Positions 26,836 to 36,200 of a stretch of DNA of 64,000 bases are shown here, in pieces; the first letter of the stretch is position 1; the number at the start of each line of letters is the position of its first letter. Both the position numbers and the translations under genes were made by a program. Origin of the DNA: G965197555 sp965197555 (GTDB taxonomy: Bacteria > Chloroflexota > Dehalococcoidia > Lucifugimonadales > UBA3495). The notes under the pieces were generated by a model, which saw nothing but the letters and a program-made list of their open reading frames with translations, did not search any database and was not told the DNA's origin. Location of the stretch: assembly GCA_965197555.1 (NCBI GenBank), contig OZ240213.1:3100001-3164000 (forward strand), given 5' to 3'.

Positions 26836-27915
26836 TTACAAGCTCTCAAACCAAGGCAACACCAGTCGCTCATGAATGCTGGATGCATAAGCATGCCCCC
26901 AGTCCGGCAATTCTTCGTAAGTCGCGTTATAGCCTATTCGGGTCAGGAGCTTATGTCCTTGGCGAATTGATTCCACCCCAAAGATGTGGTCGTGCGCACC
27001 ATGCACAATATAAATGGGGAGATCGATGCCCTGCTTCTGACGCAGCAGATCATCAATCATCGGGTGAAAATCGCCCGCTATGGGCGCAATCCCAGCGAAT
27101 ATGTCGGCGGAGCTTAGGCCGAACAAATAGGTAAAGGTCCCACCATCGGACAGGCCGGACAGATACACCCGACTCTTATCTACTGCATAGGTGCCGCAGA
27201 CCTCCTCCAACATCGCAGTTATGGAGCTAATATCGATGAAGGGCCGTACTACGGACCAAGTCACTCCAACGGATTTCGGCGCAATGACCAGATAGCCATT
27301 GCTCTTTGCTGGCCGTAGCCACGACCAGATATAGTGGTCCCCCCGCCCATTGGCGCCGTGGAGACAAATAATAAGCGGCCAAGTCTGCTGGGGACTATAG
27401 TTCTCCGGCACATATAGAGAATAGTCCGCGTGAGCGCCACTACGCTTGTTATGTATCATACCAACCGGGGCATCCGCATCGGGTGAGGTGGTTTCGAGCG
27501 CATCGCGGTTTGGCAGCGCTTGGGGCAGCAGCCAATAGGTTTGTAAGCAAGGTAAATAGGCCCGGGACTTGTACAACAGGTCCATACCCCGGTACAGCGA
27601 CCGGCGGCTGTTTAAATAAGCTATGGAGAAATCCAACTCACTGGCATTCAAGAATGCCTCGGTGGCGTTGCTGCAATGCCTAATCGCGGCGGAAAAAGCC
27701 GCGTGGAATTGGCTGAGAGGCTCCGGCGGTGATAGCTGCGCCAACTGGCCAAGAAGCGTGGAAAACATGTCCCCCACCACTCCTTTCAGGAGCGCCTGAG
27801 AGTCTTCATGACTCTCGGTGCCAGAATTCTCTTGGATCGACTCGAAAGTTTGTAGGAAGCCGAGAAGCCTTTCATCGGCGGCGTGGACCAGTTGAGTGTA
27901 TATATCATCGGCCAT
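26836..27915 (-). CDS. Alpha/beta hydrolase (poly(3-hydroxybutyrate)-depolymerase-like esterase)
   Basis: This 359-residue protein has an N-terminal helical region (1-150) and a C-terminal alpha/beta hydrolase domain. LIICLHGANGRGDHY is the oxyanion loop, GLSDGG holds nucleophile Ser256, Asp309 is in HGAHDH and His341 is in DWGHAY. The arrangement is that of feruloyl-esterase or PHB-depolymerase-like enzymes. No signal peptide is seen, so it is probably cytoplasmic. The protein ends abruptly 18 residues after the catalytic His. Part of its 3' end is duplicated at 23037-23271. Confidence 0.82.
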   Translation of the reverse strand: MADDIYTQLVHAADERLLGFLQTFESIQENSGTESHEDSQALLKGVVGDMFSTLLGQLAQLSPPEPLSQFHAAFSAAIRHCSNATEAFLNASELDFSIAYLNSRRSLYRGMDLLYKSRAYLPCLQTYWLLPQALPNRDALETTSPDADAPVGMIHNKRSGAHADYSLYVPENYSPQQTWPLIICLHGANGRGDHYIWSWLRPAKSNGYLVIAPKSVGVTWSVVRPFIDISSITAMLEEVCGTYAVDKSRVYLSGLSDGGTFTYLFGLSSADIFAGIAPIAGDFHPMIDDLLRQKQGIDLPIYIVHGAHDHIFGVESIRQGHKLLTRIGYNATYEELPDWGHAYASSIHERLVLPWFESL

Positions 27916-28275
27916 GGCATTATCCCTTTTCCTACCGGCAACCGTCCCGTTCCCAAGAGCCGTACCCGCTCAGCGTGGTGGGAGCCTTATCACGATAGGA
28001 CATCATTGTACAAGCATGGAGGAATCTGATCGGCGCGGACTGTGCCATCGCTCAGGTTAATTCTCAGACATGATACCCGCCAACAAACCAACCGTCACGA
28101 AAAAGAGTCAAAGACAAAACAGGCCCTGGGCAACCACCACAGCGCCTGATTGACCTCCCACAAACCCGTTGAGACTATACCTCCAGAGTTCTCCATCGAC
28201 GCCTCTGCGATTCCGTAAATTTAATGCTACAATGCCGCTGCTAGCTGCACTGTCATGCGGTAAAGGAGACCAATA
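27916..28275. promoter_or_regulatory. Intergenic stretch with a possible promoter for the LLM gene
   Basis: Divergent starts flank this 360-base spacer. The only element I can support is TGCTACAAT at about 28225-28233, an extended -10 some 42 bases before the ATG at 28276. No -35, operator or RNA structure is evident in the rest. Confidence 0.35.
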
Positions 28276-29529
28276 ATGAAGATATCGATGTTTCACTTGA
28301 TGCCCCACCGGGAGCTTCCCGACGATTTTGAGCAGAGGTATCACTCCGTTTGGGTAGACCCGCCGTGGTGGGAGCTGGCCGATCCGGAAAGAGTTGGCCA
28401 GTACTACAACTGGACACTGGACGAACTGACCTATGCCGCCCATGCCGGGTTAGACGGGTTGTGCGTTAACGAGCATCATCAAAACGCCTACGGATTCATG
28501 CCTGGTCCCAACCTGATGGGTTCGGCTATGGCCAGGGCCACCAACGGCATGGACGTAGCAATTGTCCAGATGGGGGCGACTCTGCCCACTACCAACCCGC
28601 CGACCCGCGTCGGCGAAGAGTACGCCATGCTGGACTGCATCAGTGGTGGGCGATTGGTCGCGGGGATGCCCTTGGGCTCTTCGATGGACGCCAATCTCTG
28701 CTACGGTATCCCTCCCATCGAGCACCGGGACCGTTATTACGAGGCCCATGACCTCATCCTCAAGGCTTGGCAAGCCAAGGAAATCTTCGCCTGGAATGGA
28801 AAATATTATCAACTCCCGATGGTCAACCTTTGGCCGCGGCCTATTCAGCAACCTCATCCCCCTGTATGGGTACCGGGTACCGGTAGCCTGAGCACCTGGG
28901 ACTTCTCTGCCAGGCACGACCATTGCTACTGCTTCCTGAGCTATTGGGGCAACAATCTGGGCAAAAAAGTCATGGATGGCTTTTGGGAGTTCGTCGACGC
29001 CAAAGGGCTGGAGCCCAACCCTTATCGCGCCGGCTTCCTACAGTTGGTGGTGGTCGGAGAGACCGATGCCCAGGCCGAGAAGGACTACTACCAACACATT
29101 AGGTATTTCTACGACAAGTCTCTGCACATAGCCCCCGAGTTCTTCGCCGCGCCCGGCTACATGGACTACCGGAGCTTGGAGAACACTTACAAGAAGGGCT
29201 ATATGGACCAGATCAGCTCAGTTACTCAGGAAATGAAAGAGTGGAATTACCAGGACTTCATTGACAACCAACTTGTGATCGGTGGGAGCCCGTCTTCTGT
29301 CGTCGATCAATTGGAAGAAGCGGTCAAGAAGCTAAGGGTCGGCAATCTAATGGTGCTGTTGCAAATTGGATCGATGCCCCATGAGTTGACACTAAAGAAT
29401 ATAGACCTCTTCGGACGGGAGGTTTTGCCTCATTTACGCGACCTGTGGGACGACGAAGGATGGGAAAATCATTGGTGGCCGGAAAAGCTGCGGGGGAAGC
29501 GCCAGCTAGCCGGCGCGGCAAACGGGTAA
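28276..29529 (+). CDS. Luciferase-like monooxygenase (LLM) family oxidoreductase
   Basis: This is a flavin- or F420-dependent TIM-barrel monooxygenase of 417 residues. The N-terminal MKISMFHLMPHR strand, VNEHHQN near residue 75, and RLVAGMPLGS with a following YYEAHDLILKAWQ segment follow the bacterial luciferase pattern. Such enzymes oxidise or cleave organic substrates using reduced FMN and oxygen. AAAGGAG seven bases before ATG 28276 supports the start. An alpha/beta hydrolase follows 34 bases later, and the pair may act in sequence (oxygenation then hydrolysis), which is inference. Confidence 0.9.
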   Translation: MKISMFHLMPHRELPDDFEQRYHSVWVDPPWWELADPERVGQYYNWTLDELTYAAHAGLDGLCVNEHHQNAYGFMPGPNLMGSAMARATNGMDVAIVQMGATLPTTNPPTRVGEEYAMLDCISGGRLVAGMPLGSSMDANLCYGIPPIEHRDRYYEAHDLILKAWQAKEIFAWNGKYYQLPMVNLWPRPIQQPHPPVWVPGTGSLSTWDFSARHDHCYCFLSYWGNNLGKKVMDGFWEFVDAKGLEPNPYRAGFLQLVVVGETDAQAEKDYYQHIRYFYDKSLHIAPEFFAAPGYMDYRSLENTYKKGYMDQISSVTQEMKEWNYQDFIDNQLVIGGSPSSVVDQLEEAVKKLRVGNLMVLLQIGSMPHELTLKNIDLFGREVLPHLRDLWDDEGWENHWWPEKLRGKRQLAGAANG

Positions 29530-29563
29530 CTAAGCCGGCAACACTTCCTGGAGAAGACACGAC

Positions 29564-30361
29564 ATGGTTGCAGTGTACGAGCGTACCCTCAATTTATGGG
29601 GTGCCCAAATTCAACCCCGAGTCAAGATAGCTGGTCAAGGACCGCCCTTGGTCTTCTTTCATGGTGCCGGTGGCCTCAATTGGGACGCCTTCTTGGATGC
29701 TCTGGCTGAGAGCCACACCGTTTACGCGCCCGAACATCCCGGCACGACACCTGGTGACCCGGACGCAATCAAATCGTTGGACGACCTGTGGGACTTGGTC
29801 TTGTATTACTACGAACTCTTCGACCGGCTCGAATTGGAAGCTCCAGTGGTCGTTGGCCATTCTTTCGGCGGCATGGTCGCTGCCGAGGTAGCAGCAACCA
29901 ATCCCCAGCGCGTCAGTCGGCTGGTGCTGCTCAGTTCCATTGGTTTGTGGCGGGATGACGCACCAGTGAAGAACTGGATGTCCATGTCGCCCGAAGCGCT
30001 GGCCAAGGATGTTTTCTACGACCCCGAAGGACCGGTCGCCAAGCAGCTATTGGCGCCACCGGAGGACCAGGAAGAGCGATTAAACGCCCTAATACAGAGT
30101 ACCTGGAACTTGGGCTGCACCGGTAAGTTTTGTTGGCCCATCCCGGATAAAGGCCTCAAAAAGCGGCTACACCGGATTAAGGCTCCTACTTTAGTTGTCT
30201 GGGGCCGACAAGATGGACTCGTGCCTTCCATCTACGCCCAAGAGTTCACCGATCGGATTACTGGGGCCCGAGCCGAAATCGTCGATATGGCCTCCCACGT
30301 GCCTCAGCTAGAGCAACTCGAAACGGTCTGCCAAATAGTCCAAGACTTTCTGAAAAGCTAA
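29564..30361 (+). CDS. Alpha/beta hydrolase
   Basis: This 265-residue hydrolase has FFHGAGG as oxyanion loop, VGHSFGG with nucleophile Ser100, a late Asp in WGRQDGLVP and His in ASHVPQLEQ. The length and lid position match epoxide-hydrolase or C-C-bond-hydrolase-like enzymes. It follows the LLM oxidoreductase closely and is probably co-transcribed. GGAGAAG about ten bases before ATG 29564 serves as ribosome site. Confidence 0.9.
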   Translation: MVAVYERTLNLWGAQIQPRVKIAGQGPPLVFFHGAGGLNWDAFLDALAESHTVYAPEHPGTTPGDPDAIKSLDDLWDLVLYYYELFDRLELEAPVVVGHSFGGMVAAEVAATNPQRVSRLVLLSSIGLWRDDAPVKNWMSMSPEALAKDVFYDPEGPVAKQLLAPPEDQEERLNALIQSTWNLGCTGKFCWPIPDKGLKKRLHRIKAPTLVVWGRQDGLVPSIYAQEFTDRITGARAEIVDMASHVPQLEQLETVCQIVQDFLKS

Positions 30362-30425
30362 AAGATCTACCGGACGGCGGGGCGCCGGACCACAACGCCT
30401 TTGTTGCTCCCGCCGGACGGAGCCG

Positions 30426-30462
30426 CCGGTATGCATGATTGCTGGTATACATGCCGGTATAC
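30426..30462. promoter_or_regulatory. Repeated GGTATRCAY motif, possible operator
   Basis: Three copies of YGGTATRCAY begin near 30427, 30443 and 30455. The last two contain GTATAC palindromes whose centres are 12 bases apart. The group lies about 115-150 bases before the VOC gene. It could be a binding site for a dimeric regulator; nothing else supports this. Confidence 0.3.
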
Positions 30463-30576
30463 ACGGTTGAAGAACAAGACTGGCGCCAACCCGCACAATG
30501 CAGGTAGCCGATCAAGAGCCAGTTCCGGTGGGCGGTAACATTTCCAGCAGAATATGACAACTGAAAGGGGTCTACC

Positions 30577-31083
30577 ATGGGAGTACTGAATATAGAAGGA
30601 GTCACCCACTGGTCTATTCCGGTGAACAACCTGGAAGAGTCGGAAACCTTCTACGGCGGCTTGCTCGGCCTTGAACCAATGGGCAGGCTCGGCAACTCGC
30701 GTATATCATGCTTCAGTGTTGGCGACCACCGGATTCTGTTGTGTGAACGCGAGCAGCCGGTAGACGACGCGTCGCTGAGAGACCGGCCAACCCATCATTC
30801 TTTCACGGTGAGTCCGGATACTCTGGTCCAAGCGTGTAAAGAGTTTCACGAGAGGCGGATCACCATCGACGAATTAACTTACCGAGGCAAAGGCTTTTTC
30901 ACCGGGCGGGAGCTGTATTTCTTCGATCCCAGCGGCAACAGACTTGAACTCCGAGACCCTACATGGCAACAAGGAATGCCGAGCCTTCATTCGACGAAAT
31001 CGTGCAGTCGTGAGCAACATTGCTCTACCGGCCGAGTCCCCGGGCAGAGTTCTCGGGCAGAGTCCTCTGAGGGGTGCTGCTGA
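30577..31083 (+). CDS. VOC family (glyoxalase-like) protein
   Basis: This is a vicinal-oxygen-chelate protein of 168 residues. It starts with the beta-alpha-beta module THWSIPVNNLEESETFYGG, with metal-ligand His near residue 10. The second module contains HHSFTVS and ends in YFFDPSGNRLELRD with the terminal Glu ligand. The last 45 residues are Ser/Cys-rich, low-complexity and not part of the fold, so the original stop may have been lost. The reaction could be lyase, isomerase or dioxygenase. AAAGGGG before ATG 30577 supports the start. Confidence 0.85.
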   Translation: MGVLNIEGVTHWSIPVNNLEESETFYGGLLGLEPMGRLGNSRISCFSVGDHRILLCEREQPVDDASLRDRPTHHSFTVSPDTLVQACKEFHERRITIDELTYRGKGFFTGRELYFFDPSGNRLELRDPTWQQGMPSLHSTKSCSREQHCSTGRVPGQSSRAESSEGCC

Positions 31084-31121
31084 CTACAGTCTATTGACCG
31101 AGTTTGTGTGTCAATAGCTAC

Positions 31122-31151
31122 TTGCTAATTTAGAACACGCGTTCTTACAAT
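31122..31151 (+). promoter_or_regulatory. imuB promoter with embedded LexA-type SOS box
   Basis: AGAACACGCGTTCT (31132-31145) is a perfect 14-base palindrome of the form GAAC-N4-GTTC, the LexA box known from Bacillus and other Gram-positive-type bacteria. It lies exactly between a -35-like TTGCTA (31122-31127) and a -10 TACAAT (31146-31151), so bound repressor would block RNA polymerase. The imuB start codon is 22 bases past the -10. The genes that follow are the classic SOS mutagenesis set. Confidence 0.85.
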
Positions 31152-31173
31152 GGTCTCCCTTGTTGGAGGTCCC

Positions 31174-32352
31174 ATGTCTATCGCGTGTGTGTTTGTTAGC
31201 CATTTACCGCTGAAAACCGAGTTGCTCCGCCAGCCTGCCTTGCAAAGCAAAGCAGCCCTTGTTATCGAACAGTGCGGTACCCAGAAGCTCGTGGTTGACC
31301 GCTCATCTTCAGCCCATGACGTAGTCGTGGGTATGTCCTTGGAGAAGGCTCTAGCCAACTGCCCCTACGCCAGCCTCATCGAAGCTGATACATCACTCTA
31401 CCGTGAGCGATGGAATAGGACCCTGGACGGCCTCGAACAACGGAGTCCAATCGTCGAGGATGCAGGCCTGGGCCTAGCCTATGTAGACCTTCGGGGCCTG
31501 GAAAAGCTCTACGGCGGTGAGAGCAAGCTCGTCAAAGCGGTTGTGGACGCCGTCCCTCAAATCTATTGTCCCCAAGTGGGTGTGGCTGAGGGGAAGTTTC
31601 CTGCTTATGCCGCTGCTCTACGGGCTGAGCCCGGTAGGGCTGCGCGGGTCCCAGAAGATGCTGCCTCTTTTCTAGCAGAGTTACCCATAATACATTTGCC
31701 AACCTCCTGGAAAATTAAAGAGCGGCTCTTGGACTTCGGTTTGGACATGACCGGGAGCATCGCCCGGCTACCTTTCAACACCATGCAAGGCGAGTTTGGC
31801 AAAGAAGGAGCGCGTCTCTGGCGGCTAGCTAACGGCCAAGACAACGAGTTATTGGTCCCTCGCCAGCACGAGGAGACCTTCGCCTGCGAAATCACTTTTG
31901 CTACGCCCACAGTTTCCTTGCCCGCTATTATCGTTGCTTTGGAGAGCCTGCTGACACGAGCCTTCGTAGACAAGCTCAGAGGCCGCTTTGCCAAAGTCGC
32001 TCATCTAGAAGGAAGTTTCGATAACGGATCAACTTGGAGCAAGCGCATAAGCTTTCGCGAGCCAGTGGACAACCACGACCGCGCTCTGCTTCTCCTGCAA
32101 AGCCGCTTGGAGAATCTGACTTTGCCCGGCCCACTGGAAACTCTCTCCCTCACTCTCTCCGGCATTACCGGAGAGTCAGGGCGCCAGGAAAGTCTCTTTC
32201 CCGAGGTGCGGCACCGAGCCCGGCTGGATGACGCCATCCGTCAACTTCGACTTTTGCTGGGACATAGGCCCCCCATCTATCGCGTACGGGAGGTGGAGCC
32301 ATGGTCGCGGATACCGGAGCGACGCCGCTCCCTGGTGGCATACGACCCTTAG
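31174..32352 (+). CDS. imuB: ImuB, Y-family polymerase-like mutasome subunit
   Basis: ImuB is a catalytically inactive Y-family homologue that recruits the error-prone polymerase DnaE2 to the sliding clamp during SOS mutagenesis. The 392-residue protein has the Y-family fold but lacks the acidic catalytic residues: the first strand reads IACVFVSHLP without Asp, and the later motif is LAYVDLRGLEKLYG. A QESLF sequence at 338-342 matches the beta-clamp-binding motif expected of ImuB. GGAGG four to five bases before ATG 31174 sets the start. The LexA box upstream makes damage induction very likely. No imuA homologue is next to it. Confidence 0.88.
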   Translation: MSIACVFVSHLPLKTELLRQPALQSKAALVIEQCGTQKLVVDRSSSAHDVVVGMSLEKALANCPYASLIEADTSLYRERWNRTLDGLEQRSPIVEDAGLGLAYVDLRGLEKLYGGESKLVKAVVDAVPQIYCPQVGVAEGKFPAYAAALRAEPGRAARVPEDAASFLAELPIIHLPTSWKIKERLLDFGLDMTGSIARLPFNTMQGEFGKEGARLWRLANGQDNELLVPRQHEETFACEITFATPTVSLPAIIVALESLLTRAFVDKLRGRFAKVAHLEGSFDNGSTWSKRISFREPVDNHDRALLLLQSRLENLTLPGPLETLSLTLSGITGESGRQESLFPEVRHRARLDDAIRQLRLLLGHRPPIYRVREVEPWSRIPERRRSLVAYDP

Positions 32353-32774
32353 ACCCACCTCGGCTAGTCCGAGTTCACCTAGATGACAATGGTGTACCTA
32401 AGGTAGTGCAGTTAAAGCCTGCCCTCAGCTCGTCGAATGGGCCTGCCCTGAGCCCTCATCCCCTGGTGAGGAGCCAGTGCAAGATAAAAACTGACCGCAC
32501 CACGGCCAGTGGTTCGACAAGCTCACCACGAACGGATGCAACTCCCGTTCGTCCTGAGCTTGTCGAAGGGCCTCCCCAGGGCCTCAGGAGAGGATCGTCC
32601 AAGGGGCAATGGCGCCAAGTTCTGGAGGTCCTGGACACTTGGCGCATAGACGACGAATGGTGGCGAAAACAACCGGTATCGCGTCTGTACTATCGTGTGG
32701 TCCTGGAAGATGGAACAATGACCGGCTTGTTTAAAGATCTCACCGATAGCCAGTGGTACCAGCAGCGGGCGTAA
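32301..32774 (+). CDS. DUF6504-like mutasome-associated protein with repeat insertion
   Basis: Small DUF6504 proteins are found between imuB and dnaE2 in several phyla; their function is not established. The C-terminal half has the recognisable pattern VLDTWRIDDEWWR, LYYRVVLEDG and LTDSQWYQQR. The N-terminus (RLVRVHLDDNGVPKVV) also fits. Between them, about residues 39-100 are translated family A repeat (including ASGSTSSPRTD and RPELVEGPP), inserted without breaking the frame. The ATG at 32301 lies inside imuB, overlapping it by 52 bases, with GGAGG seven bases upstream, so translation is probably coupled. Confidence 0.75.
   Translation: MVADTGATPLPGGIRPLDPPRLVRVHLDDNGVPKVVQLKPALSSSNGPALSPHPLVRSQCKIKTDRTTASGSTSSPRTDATPVRPELVEGPPQGLRRGSSKGQWRQVLEVLDTWRIDDEWWRKQPVSRLYYRVVLEDGTMTGLFKDLTDSQWYQQRA
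32415..32600. repeat. Family A repeats inside a coding sequence
   Basis: Both family A forms lie head to head here: GTTCGACAAGCTCACCACGA (from about 32512) and GTTCGTCCTGAGCTTGTCGA (from about 32548), preceded by degenerate CCTGCCCTGAGCC copies. The whole block sits in frame within the DUF6504-like gene. Confidence 0.85.
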
Positions 32775-32802
32775 GCGGTGGGTAAGAATAAGGAACACCC
32801 CG

Positions 32803-33177
32803 ATGCGCCAACATCGTCGTTCCGGCGAAGAGCCTGCCCCCGGCTCGATCGGGGGCAGGAATCCAGAAAAGCACCCCTGCGTCTACCTCCTTGCCAGCAG
32901 GCGAAACGGTACTTTGTACCTTGGTATCACCTCTAACCTCATTCAGCGCGTCTGGCAGCACAAAAGTGACCTGACCGAAGGGTTCACCAGACGTTACGGT
33001 GTGCATACGTTGGTGTGGTACGAAGGACATGACACGATAGAAAGCGCCATCGCAGGGGAGAAGGCAATTAAAGAATGGAAGCGGGCTTGGAAAATCGCGT
33101 TAATAGGAAAAAGTAATCCTCAATGGCGCGATCTATGGGGAACTGAGATAGCAGGATTCCGGCTTTCGCCGGCATGA
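32803..33177 (+). CDS. GIY-YIG endonuclease domain protein
   Basis: This 124-residue protein is a minimal GIY-YIG nuclease of the UvrC/YhbQ type. The core begins CVYLLASRRNGTLYLGITSNL, giving the paired Tyr motif, followed by the basic RVWQHKSD segment and a catalytic Glu in IAGEKAIKEWKRAWK. The first 25 residues are encoded by an intergenic repeat (32815-32866). The stop lies in an inverted copy (33151-33179). AAGGAA seven bases before ATG 32803 allows initiation, but a shorter start near the domain is possible. It separates the DUF6504-like gene from dnaE2 and looks inserted there. Confidence 0.8.
   Translation: MRQHRRSGEEPAPGSIGGRNPEKHPCVYLLASRRNGTLYLGITSNLIQRVWQHKSDLTEGFTRRYGVHTLVWYEGHDTIESAIAGEKAIKEWKRAWKIALIGKSNPQWRDLWGTEIAGFRLSPA
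32815..32866 (+). repeat. Family B repeat, left copy flanking the GIY-YIG gene
   Basis: This copy starts CGTCGTTCCGGCGAA and ends AATCCAG, with a 9-bp hairpin (32833-32841 with 32851-32859) in the middle. It is a variant of the GTCATTCC...GGAATCCAG palindromic family (family B), also present near 42411 and 63370. Confidence 0.8.
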
Positions 33178-33179
33178 CC
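33151..33179 (-). repeat. Family B repeat, right copy in inverted orientation
   Basis: Read on the minus strand it is GGTCATGCCGGCGAAAGCCG followed by GAATCCTGC, the canonical form of family B. It is inverted relative to the copy at 32815-32866 and contains the GIY-YIG stop codon. Confidence 0.8.
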
Positions 33180-33249
33180 AGGGGCGGCAGGGAAGGTTGC
33201 GGTGATGTCGTAAAAATACAGGGGCGGGAAATCGGTTGAGCACCAAGAA

Positions 33250-36200
33250 ATGACCTACGCCGAGCTTCACCTGCACACCAACTACAGCTTTCAAGAAGGG
33301 GCTTCCTCCATCGGAGAGATGGTGGGGCAAGCCGCTGCCCTTGGTTATCAGGCACTCGCCGTCACCGACCACGACAATCTCTGCGGGGCCGTGGAGTTTG
33401 CCGAAGCTTGCCATGATGCTGGAATACAGCCGATTATTGGTTGTGAGGTCACCTTGGTCGGCGGCCACCATCTCACTCTCTTAGCCGAGACGCGACAAGG
33501 GTATGGCAACCTTTGTTGGCTCATCTCCCAAGCTTATAAAGAGGACCGTCGCAGGCCTGAACTGGACCCTGCTCTCCTACAGGAGCATACCGAGGGGCTT
33601 ATTGCTCTATCCGGATGCCGCCAAGGCCAGGTCCCGTCGTTATTGGATGAGCAGCGTTTTGTCGAGGCCGGTGATGTCGCTTCACGCTACCGCGACCTCT
33701 TTGGGGAAAACAACTATTTATTAGAGTTGCAGCAGCACTTTGTCCAGGGAGACACTCAGCGCAACCGGCGCCTGGTTAATCTGGCCCAAGAATTGGGCGT
33801 TGGCGTCGTCGCCACGGGTAACGTCCACTATCACGTCCGGGACCGCCACCGCCTTCAAGACTGCCTCGTAGCCATCAAGAACAATACTTCTCTCGAAGAC
33901 TCCCATCGTGAACGCCGTCCCAATAGCGAATTCTTTCTCAAACCACCGGAGGTGATGGCCGACCTGTTTCTGTGGTGCCCCCAGGCTGTGGAAAACGCTA
34001 TCCGTATTGCCCAGCGTTGCGCCGCTTTCGATCTGACTCAAGACTTGGGCTATCAGTTCCCGGACCATCCCGCGCCGAAAGGATACACAGCTCAGAGCTA
34101 CTTGGAGAGTATTTGTTATCAAGCTGCGGAGCGCCGGTACCGTCGAATTACCCCTGAAGTCCAACAACGTCTGGACCTGGAGTTCGGCCTCATTCGAAAA
34201 CATGACCTGGCGGGCTTCTTCCTTATCTACCACGACATCGTGTTGCTGGCCCAAGAAGTGGCAGTAGACCTTGGACTGGCAGACCCAGAAACTCCGGTGG
34301 AGTTCAACCCACCGGGGCGTGGCCGAGGCTCGTCGGTGTCGATGCTGATAGGCTATCTTCTGGGAATCTCCCACATCGACCCCTTAAATTACGATCTCTC
34401 CTTGGAACGCTTCTTGCCCGATGATGAGCTGGCCAGCGTGCCCGACATCGACTTGGACTTTCCTCGCAACATTCGTGAAGAGTTGATCCTTCGGGTCCAC
34501 GAGAAATATGGCTGGGAGCGGGCAGCCCTTACCGGAATGATAGATACCTACCGTATTCGCGGTACGGTGCGGGACTTGGGCCAAGCTCTCGGCCTGCCCC
34601 CTGACCAAGTGGACAAGCTGGCCAAGCGAGTCGATGAACGAGAAGGCATCTCGCTGCGAGAGCAGATGCGTCTTCTGCCAGACTTCCAGGATAAGGTAAA
34701 GGCGCCGCTCTGGCAGCATCTGATTGAGCTTGCCGCCCAACTGGAAGGCTTTCCTCGCCATCTCGCCCAGCATCCCGGGGGTATGGTCATAGGCTCCAGC
34801 CCGCTAACGGAAATCGTGCCTGTCCAGCCCAGCGCCATCCAGGGGCGCTACGTCATGCAGTGGGACAAGAACTCCATCGACCAAGCCCGCTTCGTAAAGA
34901 TCGATTTCTTGGCCGTCGGCGCCCTCTCCCAAGTACAGGATGCTCTCCGCGCCATTGAGGACCGTCACGGAAACTCCATTGACCTCTCTCGCATCAACTT
35001 CGAAGACAAAGCTGTCTATGCCATGCTCCACAAGGCCGACACCATCGGCGTCTTCCAAGTGGAGTCAGCAGCGCAGCAGCAGACCATCCCTCGTATTAAA
35101 CCGGAAAATCTTACCGACATGGCCCACGAAGTAGCCGCCGTCCGGCCCGGTGTGGGAGCTAACGACGGCATTCGCCACTACATCAACCGTCGCATGGGAC
35201 TGGAGCCCATCGAGTTTGTTCACGACTTGGAGCGGCGGGCCTTGGAGCGGACTCGCGGGGTGATCCTCTTTCAGGACCAGATAAACCAAGTAGCCCATGA
35301 CGTTGGAGGGTTATCCCACTCCGATGCCGACCGCTTGAGGCGCGCTTTCACCAAGCGGCATAACGAGCCCATAATCCTACGCTGGTGGGAGCGCTTCCGC
35401 GAAGGAGCACGGGAGAGGGGCGTAGATCAGGAGACGGCTCGCTCTATCTTCGAAAGGTTCAACGGCCACTACATGTTCCCCGAGTCTCACGCCTTTGCCT
35501 TCGGCGTTACTGCCTACCAGATAGCCTGGCTCAAGTACTATTATCCGGTGGAGTTCTACTTGGGCCTGTTCAATCAACAACCTATGGGCTTTTACACTCC
35601 CGAGACGCTAAAGGAGGACGCCAAGCGCCACGGAGTTCCCGTCCTCAATCCGGAAGTAAACCTCAGCGCTAAGTTGTGTACTATCGAAGGCAACGGCGAA
35701 GCTGACAGCATTAGGCTTGGTCTGAGCTATGTGAAAGGCCTCGGCGAAGCAGCGATTGGGGCCATAGCCGGTGCCAAGAAGCAGGATGGAAGCTTTCTTA
35801 GCCTAGCCGACTTCATGTCCCGTTCCGGTCTGGCCCAGCAACAGGTCGAAGACCTGATTGACGCTGGCGCCTTGGACAGCCTATGTGAAGACCGCCGCAG
35901 TGCTCGATGGGAGGTGGGCCTGCGCTACCGGCCGGTGGGCCGTCAGTTGGGGCTTTCATTGCCGGTAGCGCAAGACATGGCCCCGCTAGCAAAGGCCGGG
36001 GCCTTCGACGAGATGGCGCGAGAATACCGTACCATGAGCCTGCATCCCTTGAGTCACGTTATGGCTTATATTCGAGAGAGCTTAGGAGCAAACGTGCTGA
36101 CCAGTGACCAAGTGCCGTCCATTCCCGACGGCGAAACAGTCACTGTGGCTGGCCTAGTCATCCGCCGCCAAAGGCCCCTGGCGAAAGCTGTGTTCATTAC

